Shown piece by piece: positions 62,863 through 64,000 of a DNA stretch of 64,000 nucleotides. A model generated the notes under the pieces. That model made no database searches and was not told where the DNA came from. It saw only the letters and a list, made by a program, of their open reading frames with translations. The stretch is from positions 37,689 to 101,688 of the forward strand of contig JANMMZ010000058.1 in the NCBI GenBank assembly GCA_031373665.1, given 5' to 3'. The position numbers and the translations under genes were made by a program. Numbering within the stretch: position 1 is the stretch's first letter; the number at the start of each line of letters is the position of its first letter. This DNA comes from M3007 sp031373665 (GTDB lineage: Bacteria; Bacteroidota; Bacteroidia; Chitinophagales; Saprospiraceae).

Positions 62863-63309
62863 AAATAGAATTGTTTTATGTAAAAAATGGATTAATATCA
62901 AACAATTGATGCGCAAACCTAAGCAGTTTTTTTTGTTGTGGACATTGTTTTTTTATTTTTTAGTAATGTTAAATAATTCCTGAAATTTAAAAAAAGGAAT
63001 TTAATATTTTTTTTAATTAAAACAAAGAAATATAAAATTGAATTAAGCCATATTCTTAATTTATATTCTGAAACAGGTTATTTCCGATTTTAAAATAAAT
63101 TTTAACGTAATGCTATTTTATTATTAAAACTAGGGTTTAGCAGCAGGTATATGGTATGGATAATCAGTATGAGGTGTAGGATACCGTCTTTGTCTATTAC
63201 GATACGATGCTCTATGCGTCCGTTCTCGCACATGTTTTGTCCGAAACCATACAAGTATTTAAGTGTAAAAGATTGATAATCAATGCATTTTGATGCCCGA
63301 ATAAGTCAC
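62863..63309. other. 447-base spacer: susC promoter region plus unassigned short frame
   Basis: The left part holds the susC promoter. The right part has a minus-strand open stretch of about 67 codons without stops (63102-63305). It reads DYQSFTLKYLYGFGQNMCEN and then GRIEHRIVIDKDGILHLILI, which looks more like protein than chance sequence, but I recognise no family. Its first ATG is at 63233. It may be a gene remnant. Confidence 0.35.
62914..62921 (-). promoter_or_regulatory. -7 element (TAGGTTTG) of the susCD operon
   Basis: Exact TAnnTTTG match on the minus strand, 51 bases upstream of the susC ATG at 62862. No -33 TTG is seen. Confidence 0.45.
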
Positions 63310-63924
63310 CTAAATCTTCAACATCACTTTTTGCGCATCATCAAAATATGGATGCTGTGCATCTTTTAATATAAGATCTAGTTTTGTTTTGATGGCAGTA
63401 GCAGTATGTGGCGGCTTAGATGCTAACATGGATATGATTAAGTACCATTCCGAATCTTCAGAGTAGGGTCTAGTTTTAGTATTCGCAATTTCCGAAAAAA
63501 TGGCAGTGGCCTGATTGAATTTACTTAATTTGAAGTAAGCATGTGCCATCAAATACCGAGCAGGCAAGTATCTAGGCGAGGTTTTGTCGTTTTTTTGGGC
63601 TTCTACAATGGCTGTTTCATAGTCTCGTTCAAGGAATGCATCGCAAGCCTTTTCAAAATCAGAAACCTTATGACTCGTGCCACGGAGGGTCTCTAGGTCA
63701 GGGAGTTGGTACATGTCGTTGGCCAATGCAAGGTACCTAGGATCATTGTTGGGTTTAGGCTTGTAAGGGGTTGGCTCTTTTGCGATAGATTTAATGGTAT
63801 CTGGTGCCTTTTCATTGGAGCGGCGTATGGAGTCTTGGTTCTGAGGGGATTGTATCGGGGATGGCTCTATCGGGTTTGAATCCTGCTTTTGAGCAAAGAA
63901 ATAAGTTAATCCCGCTACCACCAT
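63310..63924 (-). CDS. TPR-like protein with apparently truncated N-terminus
   Basis: The frame gives 204 residues starting MVVAGLTYFFAQKQDSNPIE. The start looks like the second half of a membrane helix, and then a proline-rich linker (EPSPIQSPQNQDSIRRSNEK, KPKPNNDP). The C-terminal part (about 105-204) is helical with ETAIVEAQKNDKTSPRYLPA, RYLMAHAYFKLSKFNQATAI and YLIISMLASKPPHTATAIKT, pairs of helices as in TPR repeats. Longer relatives I would expect carry a cytoplasmic part before this helix. Upstream in frame is a stop (TAA) only seven codons before the ATG, so the gene may be frameshifted near 63925-63945, or it may be a true short form. Confidence 0.5.
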   Translation of the reverse strand: MVVAGLTYFFAQKQDSNPIEPSPIQSPQNQDSIRRSNEKAPDTIKSIAKEPTPYKPKPNNDPRYLALANDMYQLPDLETLRGTSHKVSDFEKACDAFLERDYETAIVEAQKNDKTSPRYLPARYLMAHAYFKLSKFNQATAIFSEIANTKTRPYSEDSEWYLIISMLASKPPHTATAIKTKLDLILKDAQHPYFDDAQKVMLKI

Positions 63925-64000
63925 GCGTATCAGGTTTGGGAATTAACAAATATATAAAAGTCATTGTGTGATTCTTTTTTTCCACGTTTTCGTTTCTCTG

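Overview
The window is chromosomal DNA of a Bacteroidota bacterium, most likely of the Saprospiria/Saprospiraceae type. I infer this from the gene families rather than from a marker gene. There is a SusC/SusD pair, a type IX secretion (T9SS) plug protein, five secreted proteins ending in T9SS-type C-terminal sorting domains, a giant RHS/YD-repeat protein with the Bacteroidota core (FLSVDP ... PYQFASNTPIQA), and many -7 promoter elements of the Bacteroidota form TAnnTTTG. I saw no rRNA, tRNA, CRISPR array, insertion sequence or prophage.

Layout. 1-14.6 kb is a polymorphic-toxin and surface-protein region. It holds the tail of an upstream YD-repeat protein, a small secreted protein, and a 2418-residue RHS protein whose A+T-rich C-terminal cassette looks like a papain-fold cysteine peptidase, followed by a candidate immunity gene. 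After a repeat-rich spacer come a tail-fibre-like adhesin and a three-gene unit: a transglutaminase-like secreted protein, a 'mini-RHS' carrying a lipase-like cassette, and an overlapping membrane-anchored candidate immunity gene. 14.7-25 kb holds a methyltransferase, a lipoprotein, a LytS/LytR two-component pair, an ECF sigma factor with a cupin anti-sigma factor, a secreted S33 hydrolase, an Omp28-like T9SS cargo, and the housekeeping trio hemL, 3-hydroxyacyl-CoA dehydrogenase and trmB. 25-34 kb holds envelope-polysaccharide genes (GT2, O-antigen ligase-like, a membrane protein), the T9SS plug protein, and a restriction-modification operon (C5 methyltransferase plus MvaI/BcnI-type nuclease) whose methyltransferase carries an integrase-type Arm DNA-binding extension.

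34-49 kb holds an alpha-2-macroglobulin with an intact thioester, a GH29 alpha-L-fucosidase, a DEDD exonuclease, and a leftward run murF - cotH-like - small conserved protein - YdeP-type molybdopterin oxidoreductase. 49-54 kb holds a cyclase-family protein, a TPR sensor kinase, a POT peptide transporter and a YceI lipoprotein. 54-64 kb holds three T9SS cargo proteins that share a nearly identical C-terminal module, a SusD/SusC operon, and a TPR-like protein whose start looks truncated.

The parts most worth attention are: (a) the two RHS-linker toxin cassettes with adjacent putative immunity genes; (b) the Arm-domain/C5-methyltransferase fusion, with two tandem 18-bp repeats lying exactly between its two possible start codons; (c) a pair of identical 12-bp direct repeats, 21 bp apart, just upstream of the LytS/LytR operon, which has the geometry of a LytTR operator; and (d) families of intergenic palindromes.
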